NCBI RefSeq assembly: GCF_003388735.1
Contig: NZ_QUBQ01000001.1
Coordinates: 1,426,001 to 1,490,000 of the forward strand
Reading direction: 5' to 3'
DNA length: 64,000 bases
DNA from: Paenibacillus paeoniae
GTDB taxonomy: Bacteria; Bacillota; Bacilli; Paenibacillales; Paenibacillaceae
Made by a program: the position numbers and the translations under genes. The notes under the pieces are model-generated. The model ran no database searches, was not told where the DNA came from, and was given only the letters and a program-made list of their open reading frames with translations. Of the stretch, positions 1 through 8,079 are shown one piece after another (position 1 is the first letter of the stretch; the number at the start of each line of letters is the position of its first letter).

Positions 1-60
1 TCATTCGCTAGACCAAAATCAACAAGATTAGATAGACACATTCTGGGGAGGATGACAGAT

Positions 61-870
61 ATGACATGGTTAAAAGACGTACTTGGCACGGAGAAAGCGA
101 TTATTGCGATGTGTCACCTGATGGCTTTGCCTGGAGACCCTTATTTCGATAGTGAAAAGGGTATGGATTACGTGGTGGAGATGGCTCGAAAAGACTTGAA
201 GGCGCTGCAGGATGGCGGAGTAGACGCGGTTATGTTCTCTAATGAATTCAGCTTGCCTTATTTGACGGAAGTGAAGACAGAAACGGTTGCAGCAATGGCC
301 CGCATCGTCGGCGAATTGAAATCAGATATTGAAATTCCTTTTGGCGTAAACGTTCTCTGGGATGCGAAGAAGTCGCTTGACCTTGCTGCGGCGACCGGCG
401 CGTTGTTCGTTCGTGAAATATTCACCGGTGTCTATGCCAGCGACTTCGGCCTCTGGAATACGAATGTAGGCGAGACGGTGCGTCATCAGCAACGGATCGG
501 TGCAGGCCATGTTAAGCTGTTGTTCAACATTGTTCCGGAAGCAGCGAAGTATGTCGCTGACCGTGACATTGAGAGCGTAGCTAAATCAACTGTATTCAAC
601 AATCGTCCTGACGCGCTTTGTGTATCCGGTCTAACTGCGGGTGCGCAGACGGATTCGCAAATTCTAAAACGAGTCAAAGAATCGGTGCCAGAGACGGTCG
701 TCCTTGCCAATACGGGCGTTCGCCGCGAGAATCTGGTTGAGCAATTGTCGATTGCTGACGGAGCTGTTGTCGGCACAGCCTTTAAAGTTGATGGGAAATT
801 CGAAAACCATGTGGACCAAGCACGAGTGAAAGCTTTTATGGATGATGTGAAGGCGTTTAGGCAGCGGTAA
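61..870 (+). CDS. BtpA/SgcQ family protein
   Basis: This 269-residue protein belongs to the BtpA/SgcQ family, a TIM-barrel-type family named after a photosystem I biogenesis factor and the E. coli SgcQ protein; its reaction is not established. The family feel comes from the N-terminal KAIIAMCHLMALPGDP stretch and the C-terminal VLANTGVRRENL and GAVVGTAFKVDGKF segments. The frame is open to the window edge and an ATG lies at 52, but GGGGAGG at 45-51 touches that ATG and sits 9 bases before the ATG at 61, so I chose 61. It leads an apparent operon with a complete sugar-type ABC importer 57 bases downstream, which suggests it acts on the imported compound. That role is inference. Confidence 0.85.
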   Translation: MTWLKDVLGTEKAIIAMCHLMALPGDPYFDSEKGMDYVVEMARKDLKALQDGGVDAVMFSNEFSLPYLTEVKTETVAAMARIVGELKSDIEIPFGVNVLWDAKKSLDLAAATGALFVREIFTGVYASDFGLWNTNVGETVRHQQRIGAGHVKLLFNIVPEAAKYVADRDIESVAKSTVFNNRPDALCVSGLTAGAQTDSQILKRVKESVPETVVLANTGVRRENLVEQLSIADGAVVGTAFKVDGKFENHVDQARVKAFMDDVKAFRQR

Positions 871-927
871 TACCGCTGCTGGACGGTTTGACATAAATTT
901 AAAATCATCTTTAGGGGGAAGCAATCA

Positions 928-1983
928 ATGGTCAAGAAAAGTTCAATGTCTGCAGTTGCTATGTTACTTATCTTTTGCATGGTGATCCTCACCGCTTGCG
1001 GCGGAAGCACTCCAGGAAACAACAAGGGAAGCGGTGGGACGAACAAAGGCGGCGATGACGGAAACAAAAAGTACAAAATTGCCACCGTTGTTAAATTGAC
1101 CGGCGTAGCTTGGTTCGACCGAATGGAAGAGGGCGTAAAAGAATTCGGCAAAACAACCGGACATGACACGTTCATGCAAGGTCCCCAAAAGGCAGACGCA
1201 GCTCTGCAAGTGCAAATTATCGAAGATTTGATCGCTCAGAAGGTGGATGCGATTACAGTCGTTCCTTTCTCGGCAGAAGCGCTTGAGCCTGTGTTGAAAA
1301 AAGCCCGCGACAAAGGCATTGTTGTCATTACACATGAAGCGGATGGCATGGTGAATACAGACTTCAATATTGAAGCATTCGACAATTTGGAATACGGCGC
1401 ATTCCTCATGGATAACCTGGCTAAGGCGATGGGCGAGGAAGGCGAATATATGACGACAGTAGGCAGCTTGACGACGAAATCCCACATGCAGTGGGAAGAG
1501 GGCGCTTATAATCGTCAACAGGAAAAATACCCGAATATGAAAGCGGTTGCTCGCAAGCTGGAGACGAATGACGATCAGAAGGTTGCCAGCGAGAAGCTGC
1601 GCGAGACGTTCAAGGCATTCCCTAATCTGAAAGGCTTCCAAGGCGCATCCGGCAACGATGCGGCTGGCGCGGCACTGGCGATCGAAGAGTCCGGTCTGAT
1701 CGGCAAAGTGAATGTCGTGGGCACAAGCGTACCGTCTGTATCGCAGAAGTATTTGGAAAGCGGCGCGATGTCGATGATCGGCTTCTGGGATCCGGCTGAA
1801 GCGGCCAAAGCGATGAATACGATTGCGGTCAAGGTGCTTGAAGGCAAAGCGGGCGATATTAAAGAAGGCTTTGACCTTGGCGTTCCAGGCTACAACAAGC
1901 TGATTGTAAAAGACGGAAAATACCTGTACGGCGCTGCTTGGGTGGGTGTCACAAAAGAAAATGTAACCGATTACGATTTCTAA
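928..1983 (+). CDS. LsrB-like sugar ABC transporter substrate-binding lipoprotein
   Basis: This is a 351-residue extracytoplasmic binding protein of the periplasmic-binding-protein type 1 class (RbsB/LsrB/RhaS group). It has a lipoprotein signal ending in LTAC, so it should be anchored on the outside of the membrane, followed by a Gly/Ser/Asn/Lys-rich linker to about residue 48. The start of the mature fold (VVKLTGVAWFDRMEEGV) and the extreme C-terminus (TKENVTDYDF) resemble LsrB, the AI-2 binding protein, and rhamnose-type relatives. The ligand cannot be read from the sequence. AGGGGGAAG precedes the ATG at good spacing. The ATPase gene follows after 18 bases, so it is part of the same transcript. 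Confidence 0.88.
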   Translation: MVKKSSMSAVAMLLIFCMVILTACGGSTPGNNKGSGGTNKGGDDGNKKYKIATVVKLTGVAWFDRMEEGVKEFGKTTGHDTFMQGPQKADAALQVQIIEDLIAQKVDAITVVPFSAEALEPVLKKARDKGIVVITHEADGMVNTDFNIEAFDNLEYGAFLMDNLAKAMGEEGEYMTTVGSLTTKSHMQWEEGAYNRQQEKYPNMKAVARKLETNDDQKVASEKLRETFKAFPNLKGFQGASGNDAAGAALAIEESGLIGKVNVVGTSVPSVSQKYLESGAMSMIGFWDPAEAAKAMNTIAVKVLEGKAGDIKEGFDLGVPGYNKLIVKDGKYLYGAAWVGVTKENVTDYDF

Positions 1984-2001
1984 GGAGAGGGTGACCCGAA
2001 C

Positions 2002-3534
2002 ATGCCTAAAGCCCTGATCGAACTGAACCATATTAACAAATCATTCGCCGGTGTTCATGCGCTTAAGGATGTATCGCTGCGAATCGATTATGGCGAAGTC
2101 CATTGTTTGGCTGGGGAGAATGGCTGCGGGAAATCCACTCTGATCAAAGTCATGTCCGGCGTTCACGCGCCGGATCATGGCGAGATAAGAATCGATGGAG
2201 AACTGCGCAGTCAGCTGAACCCGATTGAAGCGATTAATTCAGGCGTTCAAGTCATTTATCAAGATTTCTCGATCTTCCCTAATCTTACGGTAGCCGAGAA
2301 TATTGCGCTGAATGGCGAGCTCGCTCAAAGGAAGAAATGGATCAATTGGAGCAAGATGCGCCAAACGGCGAAGCAAGCTCTGGACAAAGTAGGCGTCGAT
2401 CTGGATCTGAACGCGAAGGTTGAGCACTTGTCGGTTGCCGACAAGCAGCTTATCGCGATTTCGCGGGCACTTATGCATAGGGCTAAGCTTATCGTTATGG
2501 ATGAACCGACTACCGCGCTTACTCAGAAGGAAGTACGCGCTTTATTTCGTGTCATTGAAGGACTGAAGCGAGACGGTATCTCGATTTTATTCGTTAGCCA
2601 CAAGCTGGAAGAAGTGTTCGAGCTCTCGGAGCGGATTACGATTATGCGCAACGGAAAAAATGTTATCTCTGAACGCACGGATCAATTGAATCGCGAGAAG
2701 CTGGTTTATTATATGACCGGCCGTCAAATTGACGAAAGCTATTATGAGGTAGAGAAGAAAACAGGCACGCCGCTGCTCCGAACAGACAACTTGTCTCTAA
2801 AAGGCTGCTTTGAACATATATCGCTCAGCATACATCCCGGCGAAATTGTAGGTTTGACAGGTCTGCTCGGATCAGGCAGGACAGAGCTTGCCGAATCGTT
2901 GTTCGGTTTGACACCGGCAACTGGAGGCCTAATCTACCGTGATGGCCAAGCCGTGAACATCCAGTCGGTCCAGGATGCAGAGGGACATGGGATTGCCTAT
3001 GTGCCGGAGGATCGGCTGACGGAAGGATTGTTTCTGGAGCAATCGATCGAGCGCAACATGGTAGTCAGTGTCATCGATGGACAGAAGGACAAATGGGGCA
3101 TGATCGATGGGAAGAAAGTGAAATCGACGGTCCGCAGCTGGATTGAAAAGCTAGGCATTGTTGCACATTCACCGCTCTCTCCGGTGAAGACGCTATCAGG
3201 TGGCAATCAGCAGCGTGTCGTGCTCGCCAGATGGCTTGCAGCGAACCCTAAGGTACTCATTCTGAACGGGCCATCGGTCGGAGTCGATATCGGCTCGAAG
3301 GAAGATATACACCAGGTCATTCGCGATCTTGCCAGACAAGGGCTTGGCGTTCTTATGATCTCGGATGATCTGCCTGAGCTTCGGCAAAATTGCAACCGCG
3401 TACTCGTAATGAAGCGGGGAAGGATTATCGGCGAGTCCGAAGGGAAGTCCTTCACGCAGGAGGTATGGTCGCAATTGCATGACGGTCATGACGAAGAAGC
3501 GGGTCTAGCCGAAAACAGGGGGAGCACGGCATGA
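2002..3534 (+). CDS. sugar ABC transporter ATP-binding protein (RbsA/MglA/LsrA type)
   Basis: This 510-residue protein carries two tandem ABC ATPase domains, the usual layout for monosaccharide importers. Domain 1 has a full Walker A (GENGCGKST), signature region and Walker B with catalytic Glu (IVMDEPTTAL). Domain 2 has the expected degenerate Walker A (GLLGSGRTE) and a good signature (LSGGNQQR). Its Walker B reads LILNGPSVGVD, so Asn-Gly replaces the usual Asp-Glu and the site should not hydrolyse ATP normally. AAGGAGAGG precedes the ATG. It powers the two permeases encoded directly downstream and overlaps the first by 4 bases (ATGA), indicating translational coupling. Confidence 0.93.
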   Translation: MPKALIELNHINKSFAGVHALKDVSLRIDYGEVHCLAGENGCGKSTLIKVMSGVHAPDHGEIRIDGELRSQLNPIEAINSGVQVIYQDFSIFPNLTVAENIALNGELAQRKKWINWSKMRQTAKQALDKVGVDLDLNAKVEHLSVADKQLIAISRALMHRAKLIVMDEPTTALTQKEVRALFRVIEGLKRDGISILFVSHKLEEVFELSERITIMRNGKNVISERTDQLNREKLVYYMTGRQIDESYYEVEKKTGTPLLRTDNLSLKGCFEHISLSIHPGEIVGLTGLLGSGRTELAESLFGLTPATGGLIYRDGQAVNIQSVQDAEGHGIAYVPEDRLTEGLFLEQSIERNMVVSVIDGQKDKWGMIDGKKVKSTVRSWIEKLGIVAHSPLSPVKTLSGGNQQRVVLARWLAANPKVLILNGPSVGVDIGSKEDIHQVIRDLARQGLGVLMISDDLPELRQNCNRVLVMKRGRIIGESEGKSFTQEVWSQLHDGHDEEAGLAENRGSTA

Positions 3535-4529
3535 GGAAATGGACAAAAACTAGCGAATTTTACGTTGCAATCATCATTCTGGTGCTCTTTGTTGCGATCG
3601 GCAGCCAAAATGGAGCATTCTTCAGTTCAGCGAACATGTTTGACCTTATTCGCAGCAGTATTGTGCCTGGCATTTTTGTCATTTGTACGATGATGGTTAT
3701 TATTTCGGGCGGCATCGATGTGTCATTCCCGGCTATTGCCACATTCAGCATGTTTTCGGCTACCAAAATTATTTTGATGCTTGATCTTGATCTGCCTGTC
3801 TTCGTGGCTTTCCTGCTGGCAGGAATTATCGGGCTTGGATTAGGATTGATTAACGGACTTCTTATTGCTTACTTCAAGCTCCCTACGTTAATCGTGACAC
3901 TGGGCACGTCATCGATGTTCAGCGGTTTCCTGCTGACCTTTGTCGGTAGTCGTCAGATTAGCAACTTGCCTCCGGCGCTTGAGCAATTCGGCAAAACGCC
4001 GTTCATTAAATTTACGACGGATGCGGGCATTACGGTCGGTCTGCCGATGTCTGTCCTTATTACAGCAGCCGTCATTGTTATCGTAGCGATTATGATGAAG
4101 TACACGATGATCGGCCGCGGTATCTACGCGCTTGGCGGAGATCCGGTCTCTGCTGAACGGATTGGCTTCAACACCAAATTTCTGCAATGCTTCGTCTATG
4201 GGTTTGTCGGCTTCCTAGCGGGTATCGCCGGCATGATACAGACTACCATGATGAGAAGCTCCAATCCGGTCGATCTGCTCGGTACGGAGTTATTGATCAT
4301 TGCAGCGGTTGTACTGGGCGGGGTTCGCATTACAGGCGGGCATGGCACCGTCATCGGCGCATTGCTTGGTCTGCTGCTTATCGTGACCATACAAAACAGT
4401 CTTATCCTTGTAGGCATTCCGTCGTACTGGCAGCGCTTCGTCATTGGTGCGCTTATTCTGGTCGGAACTGGCGTCGCAGCTTATCAAATCAAACGATCAT
4501 CTTCCAAACGATCATCCATTCTAACTTGA
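3531..4529 (+). CDS. sugar ABC transporter permease (RbsC type), first of two
   Basis: This is a 332-residue integral membrane permease of the branched RbsC/LsrC family with about ten hydrophobic segments. Typical family landmarks are visible: the MVIISGGIDVSFPAIATFS segment, GLINGLLIAYFKLPTLIVTLG, and the C-terminal ELLIIAAVVLGGVRITGGHG loop that contacts the ATPase. The ATG overlaps the stop of the ATPase gene. Together with the next gene it probably forms a heterodimeric channel for the ligand captured by the upstream binding protein. The substrate is unknown. Confidence 0.92.
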   Translation: MRKWTKTSEFYVAIIILVLFVAIGSQNGAFFSSANMFDLIRSSIVPGIFVICTMMVIISGGIDVSFPAIATFSMFSATKIILMLDLDLPVFVAFLLAGIIGLGLGLINGLLIAYFKLPTLIVTLGTSSMFSGFLLTFVGSRQISNLPPALEQFGKTPFIKFTTDAGITVGLPMSVLITAAVIVIVAIMMKYTMIGRGIYALGGDPVSAERIGFNTKFLQCFVYGFVGFLAGIAGMIQTTMMRSSNPVDLLGTELLIIAAVVLGGVRITGGHGTVIGALLGLLLIVTIQNSLILVGIPSYWQRFVIGALILVGTGVAAYQIKRSSSKRSSILT

Positions 4530-4552
4530 CAACAGTCTACTAGGAGGTACTT

Positions 4553-5611
4553 ATGTCCAATCACGCATCGAAGCGCAGGGGGACGGATTCGTCCTATGAC
4601 GATCTCTCTTTCTCTATAAAGCGTTGGCTGTCCTCGGACGGAAACCTGACCCGGCTGTTCGTCATCATGGTCTTGGTGTTCGTGACGATGGCGATTCTCA
4701 GCCCGCGCACGTTCCTATCGCTTGACAGCTTTAGCTCCATGGCATTTCAATTCCCCGTCCTTGGCATACTATCGCTAGCGATGATGCTGTCGATGATCTC
4801 GGGCGGCATTGATTTATCGATTGTAGGTATTGCGAATTTGACATCGATTTTGGCTGCAATGGTGATGGTTCGACTTATCCCGGAGGGCGCATCGGCCGGA
4901 ACAAGCCTTCTGTATATTGCAGTCGGAATTGTATGCGCGATGATCGTCGGGATTCTATGCGGATTGCTGAATGGATTCGCAGTGGCCAAGATTGGCATTC
5001 CGCCTATTCTTGTTACACTAGGCAGCATGCAGATGTTCATGGGACTCGCCATCGTCATTACGAAAGGGCAGGCGATCGTGGGACTTCCGGAGCAATTCTC
5101 TGCGATAGGAAATGGGAGTGTGGTCGGCATTCCAATGCCGCTTATTATTTTCATACTCTGTATTGGAGCGGCTTATCTATTGCTCAATCGTCGTCCATTC
5201 GGCATGAAGCTGCAATTGCTTGGAAGCAACCCGACAGCGTCGCGTTACGGAGGCATCCGCAATACGACGGTACTGCTGAAAACCTATGCGCTTAGCGGCT
5301 TGCTAGCCTCTATTGCCGGACTGGTCATGATTGCGCTCACCAACTCGGCTAAGGCCGACTATGGCACATCGTACATCCTGCAAGCGATTCTTGTCGTTGT
5401 TCTTGGCGGGGTCAATCCAAATGGCGGATTCGGCAAAATCGCCGGTGTCGTCATGGCTGTGCTAACGCTGCAGTTTCTCTCCAGCGGCTTGAATGCACTC
5501 CATGTCGGTAACTTTTTCAAGGACTTCATCTGGGGCATCGTACTCATTCTCGTTATGGTGATTAATGTAGTCAGTCCGAGGATGAAGTGGAAGCGAAAGC
5601 CAGCGGGTTAG
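4553..5611 (+). CDS. sugar ABC transporter permease (RbsC type), second of two
   Basis: This 352-residue membrane permease is paralogous to the preceding one, with the same landmarks (MMLSMISGGIDLSIVGIAN, CGLLNGFAVAKIGIPPILVTLG, VVVLGGVNPNGGFG). It carries an extra polar N-terminal stretch of about 40 residues before the first membrane segment. Two different permeases per transporter is the LsrC/LsrD arrangement, which fits the LsrB-like binding protein. AGGAGG precedes the ATG. It is the last gene of the operon visible here; the hairpin at 5651-5694 follows. Confidence 0.92.
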   Translation: MSNHASKRRGTDSSYDDLSFSIKRWLSSDGNLTRLFVIMVLVFVTMAILSPRTFLSLDSFSSMAFQFPVLGILSLAMMLSMISGGIDLSIVGIANLTSILAAMVMVRLIPEGASAGTSLLYIAVGIVCAMIVGILCGLLNGFAVAKIGIPPILVTLGSMQMFMGLAIVITKGQAIVGLPEQFSAIGNGSVVGIPMPLIIFILCIGAAYLLLNRRPFGMKLQLLGSNPTASRYGGIRNTTVLLKTYALSGLLASIAGLVMIALTNSAKADYGTSYILQAILVVVLGGVNPNGGFGKIAGVVMAVLTLQFLSSGLNALHVGNFFKDFIWGIVLILVMVINVVSPRMKWKRKPAG

Positions 5612-5650
5612 ACAAGCTCATCTTCGTAACTGTAAATATGTACATGTAAA

Positions 5651-5694
5651 GGGCCAGACTCATTCAGCGATTGCTGTGCGGGGCTGGCTCTTTG
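5651..5694 (+). terminator. hairpin terminator after sugar ABC operon, copy A of a repeated element
   Basis: GGGCCAG at 5651 pairs with CTGGCTC at 5683-5689 with one G-U, and CAGC/GCTG forms a small inner stem in the loop. CTCTTTG follows. The loop, not only the stem, resembles the terminator at 6217-6260 (33 of 43 positions identical by hand alignment from the shared CCAG), so the two are related sequences. Confidence 0.65.
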
Positions 5695-5812
5695 TGTTGT
5701 AAAAAGCGTTGTTCCTTGCGACTAAATGCTTTTACGTTAAATTATCTTTTAAAGTAAGAAGATATATGGTTCGATAGAAGGAGAGAAAAACGTATAGTAA
5801 GGTGGTCTGTTC

Positions 5813-6212
5813 ATGCCTGCATCTAATCGGATTGAACAAGAACTTGTGGCGTTTTGGGAAATGGTTCGACGTGGACAGGAGGCAGTATGAGGCTAAGGCT
5901 AATTTCCATACGAATGCCCAAGAGGAAATGGATTACCCGGGTTGGGATGATCTGATGAAATTAACCTTTGATGAGATAATGAGTGACGAACATCGAAATG
6001 AACAGGATACGCAACTGAATAGTATTTTGTCGGTTATGGGACTAGACCATGAGGTTGAACAGGTAAGGATGTATTGTGAGGATCATTTAGTTGCGTTGCG
6101 AATTCTTGCTGAAGCTGGCTCTTCTTATTTAAATGCTGGAAAGGATATGTTGAAAGACGACCCTGACCCACTCATTGTGAATGAGCTCAATCACATACCA
6201 TCCAAGTCCTAG
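5813..6212 (+). pseudogene. small hypothetical gene with an apparent frameshift
   Basis: An ATG at 5813 has an ideal AAGGTGG ribosome site at 5799-5805 and opens a frame (MPASNRIEQELVAFWEMVRR...) that stops at 5888-5890. A longer frame, shifted by one base, runs to 6212 and reads ...YEAKANFHTNAQEE, GWDDLMKLTFDEIMSDE and CEDHLVALRILAEAGSSYL. The only upstream start in the long frame is a GTG at 5802 that lies inside the ribosome site. The simplest reading is one gene of about 132 codons with a single indel near 5870-5888. Programmed frameshifting or a sequencing error are alternatives. I do not recognise the family. It is flanked by two related terminators. Confidence 0.55.
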
Positions 6213-6216
6213 GTTA

Positions 6217-6260
6217 AGACCAGCCTCAATCAGCATTTGCTAAGTGGGGCTGGTTTTTTT
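6217..6260 (+). terminator. terminator, copy B of a repeated element
   Basis: ACCAGCC at 6219-6225 pairs perfectly with GGCTGGT at 6248-6254, an inner AGCA/TGCT stem lies in the loop, and seven T follow. It ends the frameshifted gene and also faces the convergent DedA gene. Confidence 0.85.
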
Positions 6261-6272
6261 GAGGAGAGGCTG

Positions 6273-6908
6273 CTAGCGATCCATAACTTTGCTTGTTATC
6301 ACCTTTTGCTTGATGTGTTTGCGCCATTTTATGATTAGGAAGATACAGAGAACTGCGAATAAAGCGATCGTGATATAAAGTAAGGATTTCTCCACCCACA
6401 CCAATATATGCTTCCACTGTTCGCCGAACAGAAAGCCGATGCTGGTAAATACGAAAACCCACAATGCTGCACCCGTATAAGCATACAGAGCAAAGATTCG
6501 AAAGGGTACGCGTATAATGCCAGTCGCATATCCGATAAACTGTCGGATACCCGGCATAAAAAGTGAAAATAGCAATAGCTTGTTGCCGTGCTTTTCATAA
6601 GCTTTTTTGGTTTTTTCCATATGTATGGGCTTTAATAATAGCCGTTTGCCATACCGGTCGAATAGAGGCTGACCGAATTTATATCCAATCCAATAGGTGA
6701 TTGTCAGGCCAATAATAGCTCCCGCATAAGCCGATGCAATTGCAGGCAGCCAGTGCAGCACGCCTTTGTACGCTAAGTAGCCGGTATACGTTAACGTCGT
6801 ATTTCCTGGAGGAATCGGGAGAGCGATGGCATCCAGAGGAAGACCGATCAATAAAACAAGGTAACCGTAATCTGCAAATAAACGTTCAACGATTTCGAGT
6901 AGATTCAA
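6273..6908 (-). CDS. DedA/VTT-family membrane protein
   Basis: This is a 211-residue integral membrane protein of the DedA (SNARE-associated, VTT) family. Members scramble or transport lipid carriers such as undecaprenyl phosphate or phospholipids; the substrate of this one is unknown. The re-entrant loop motif is visible as GLPLDAIALPIPPGNT, and the second half has LLLFSLFMPGIRQFIGYATG. A longer frame begins at 6953, but AAGGAG (reverse complement of 6918-6923) lies 9 bases before a TTG codon at 6908, giving the typical start LNLLEIVERLF, so I chose that. A second DedA-type gene is encoded divergently at 7208. Confidence 0.85.
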   Translation of the reverse strand: MNLLEIVERLFADYGYLVLLIGLPLDAIALPIPPGNTTLTYTGYLAYKGVLHWLPAIASAYAGAIIGLTITYWIGYKFGQPLFDRYGKRLLLKPIHMEKTKKAYEKHGNKLLLFSLFMPGIRQFIGYATGIIRVPFRIFALYAYTGAALWVFVFTSIGFLFGEQWKHILVWVEKSLLYITIALFAVLCIFLIIKWRKHIKQKVITSKVMDR

Positions 6909-7207
6909 CTGCCATAGCTCCTTTAACTTGTATCTTAAAGAGTTCCATAGCATTCAGTTGAAAGCCGGAACTGTTCGAATGATGTGGGTATGCGTATCAA
7001 TTGTTTTTAGAATACCTGACATATTGTGGGTTTGAAAACCGACCTGGGCAGGGATTACAACTAGTCTTAAGTCGTGCTTTGAACTAGACCTCCACCAATT
7101 GTTAGATTGCCATAATACGTATAGGATTACAATAGGTCTAGTTGGAAAGAAAAACAAAATATCGAAAATGAAGTCATGAACTGACTGCAGAATAGGGGAA
7201 CGGCTAC

Positions 7208-7849
7208 TTGTTTAATAACATTATTGATTACGTATTGAATTACGGCGCTTGGGGCTTGTTTATCCATTCTTTTGCCGATGCGGTCATTTTTCCGATTCCA
7301 GCTTTATTTACACAGGTGTCATTGAACTTGCTCGATCCTTCGAATGCGTTGTGGCTCGCTACAATCGGGTTTGTCGGCTGTTTGCTTGGAACCCCCTTTG
7401 GCTATTGGATCGGGAGGGGGTTGGGACATTCGGTCATGAACAGGATGCTCAAAAAATCATGGGTTGATGCCGCCACTCGTATGATTCAGAAAAATGGGGA
7501 AGCTGCTATTCTAGTAGGTTCTTTTACACCGATTCCCTTCAAAGTGTTTACGATCTTGTCCGGATGCCTGAGCTTCCCTCTCTGGAGGCTGATGGCTTAT
7601 GCGGCCATCGGCCGGGCTGTTAAGTTCTATCTCGTCGGCGTGTTGTTCTATCTATACGGGAGGTCAGCGGAGGGGATGGTTAAGCATGTGTCGCTCTATC
7701 TGTTCATCGCTGTGGTTCCGATTATCCTTGTTATTCTGTTCATTCGGAAGCGTCAAAAAAGAAAGGCCGAGCAGTTGGAACAGACGGAAGACGACCAAGT
7801 TCAACAGGATCAGCCTAGGCTGGAGCAGCACCAACAGATTCAGCAATAA
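7208..7849 (+). CDS. DedA/VTT-domain (YqaA-like) membrane protein
   Basis: This 213-residue membrane protein belongs to the VTT-domain superfamily, closer to the YqaA branch than to the neighbour at 6273. The core FADAVIFPIPALFTQ replaces the classical DedA PPGE loop, and PFGYWIGRGLG and GSFTPIPFKVFTILSGCLSFP are typical. It begins with TTG after AGGGGA. The C-terminal 35 residues are an unusual Gln/Glu-rich tail (EQLEQTEDDQVQQDQPRLEQ), probably a flexible cytosolic extension. A role in lipid transport or envelope homeostasis is inferred from the family. Confidence 0.82.
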   Translation: MFNNIIDYVLNYGAWGLFIHSFADAVIFPIPALFTQVSLNLLDPSNALWLATIGFVGCLLGTPFGYWIGRGLGHSVMNRMLKKSWVDAATRMIQKNGEAAILVGSFTPIPFKVFTILSGCLSFPLWRLMAYAAIGRAVKFYLVGVLFYLYGRSAEGMVKHVSLYLFIAVVPIILVILFIRKRQKRKAEQLEQTEDDQVQQDQPRLEQHQQIQQ

Positions 7850-8079
7850 GGAGATATTCTTTCATAAAAGAGACCTTATGGCGAAGGTTTACCCCGACTA
7901 AGGTCGTAGAGCAATACAATACCTCAGCCCGTTTGGATGCCATCTTGCATCCGTTATAATGGCTATATTGATAAAACAAAGGCTGTACACATACATTGAA
8001 ATGAAATGAAGACGGCGCCCTGCTCCATGATGCGTCCACGTTGGCAGCGTCTCATCACACAATAGGAGGACGAGAGATC

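Noticed and set aside
964-2031. A 355-codon open frame on the minus strand over the binding-protein gene
   Set aside because: It mirrors the binding-protein gene, whose lipobox and fold are clear; the antisense product has shadow composition.
2866-2890. Degenerate second Walker A of the sugar ATPase as a sign of pseudogene
   Set aside because: RbsA/MglA-type ATPases normally carry this degenerate motif; the frame and signatures are intact. Only the Walker B change is kept as an observation.
5802-5812. GTG at 5802 as start of the small gene after the ABC operon
   Set aside because: The codon lies within the ribosome site of the ATG at 5813.
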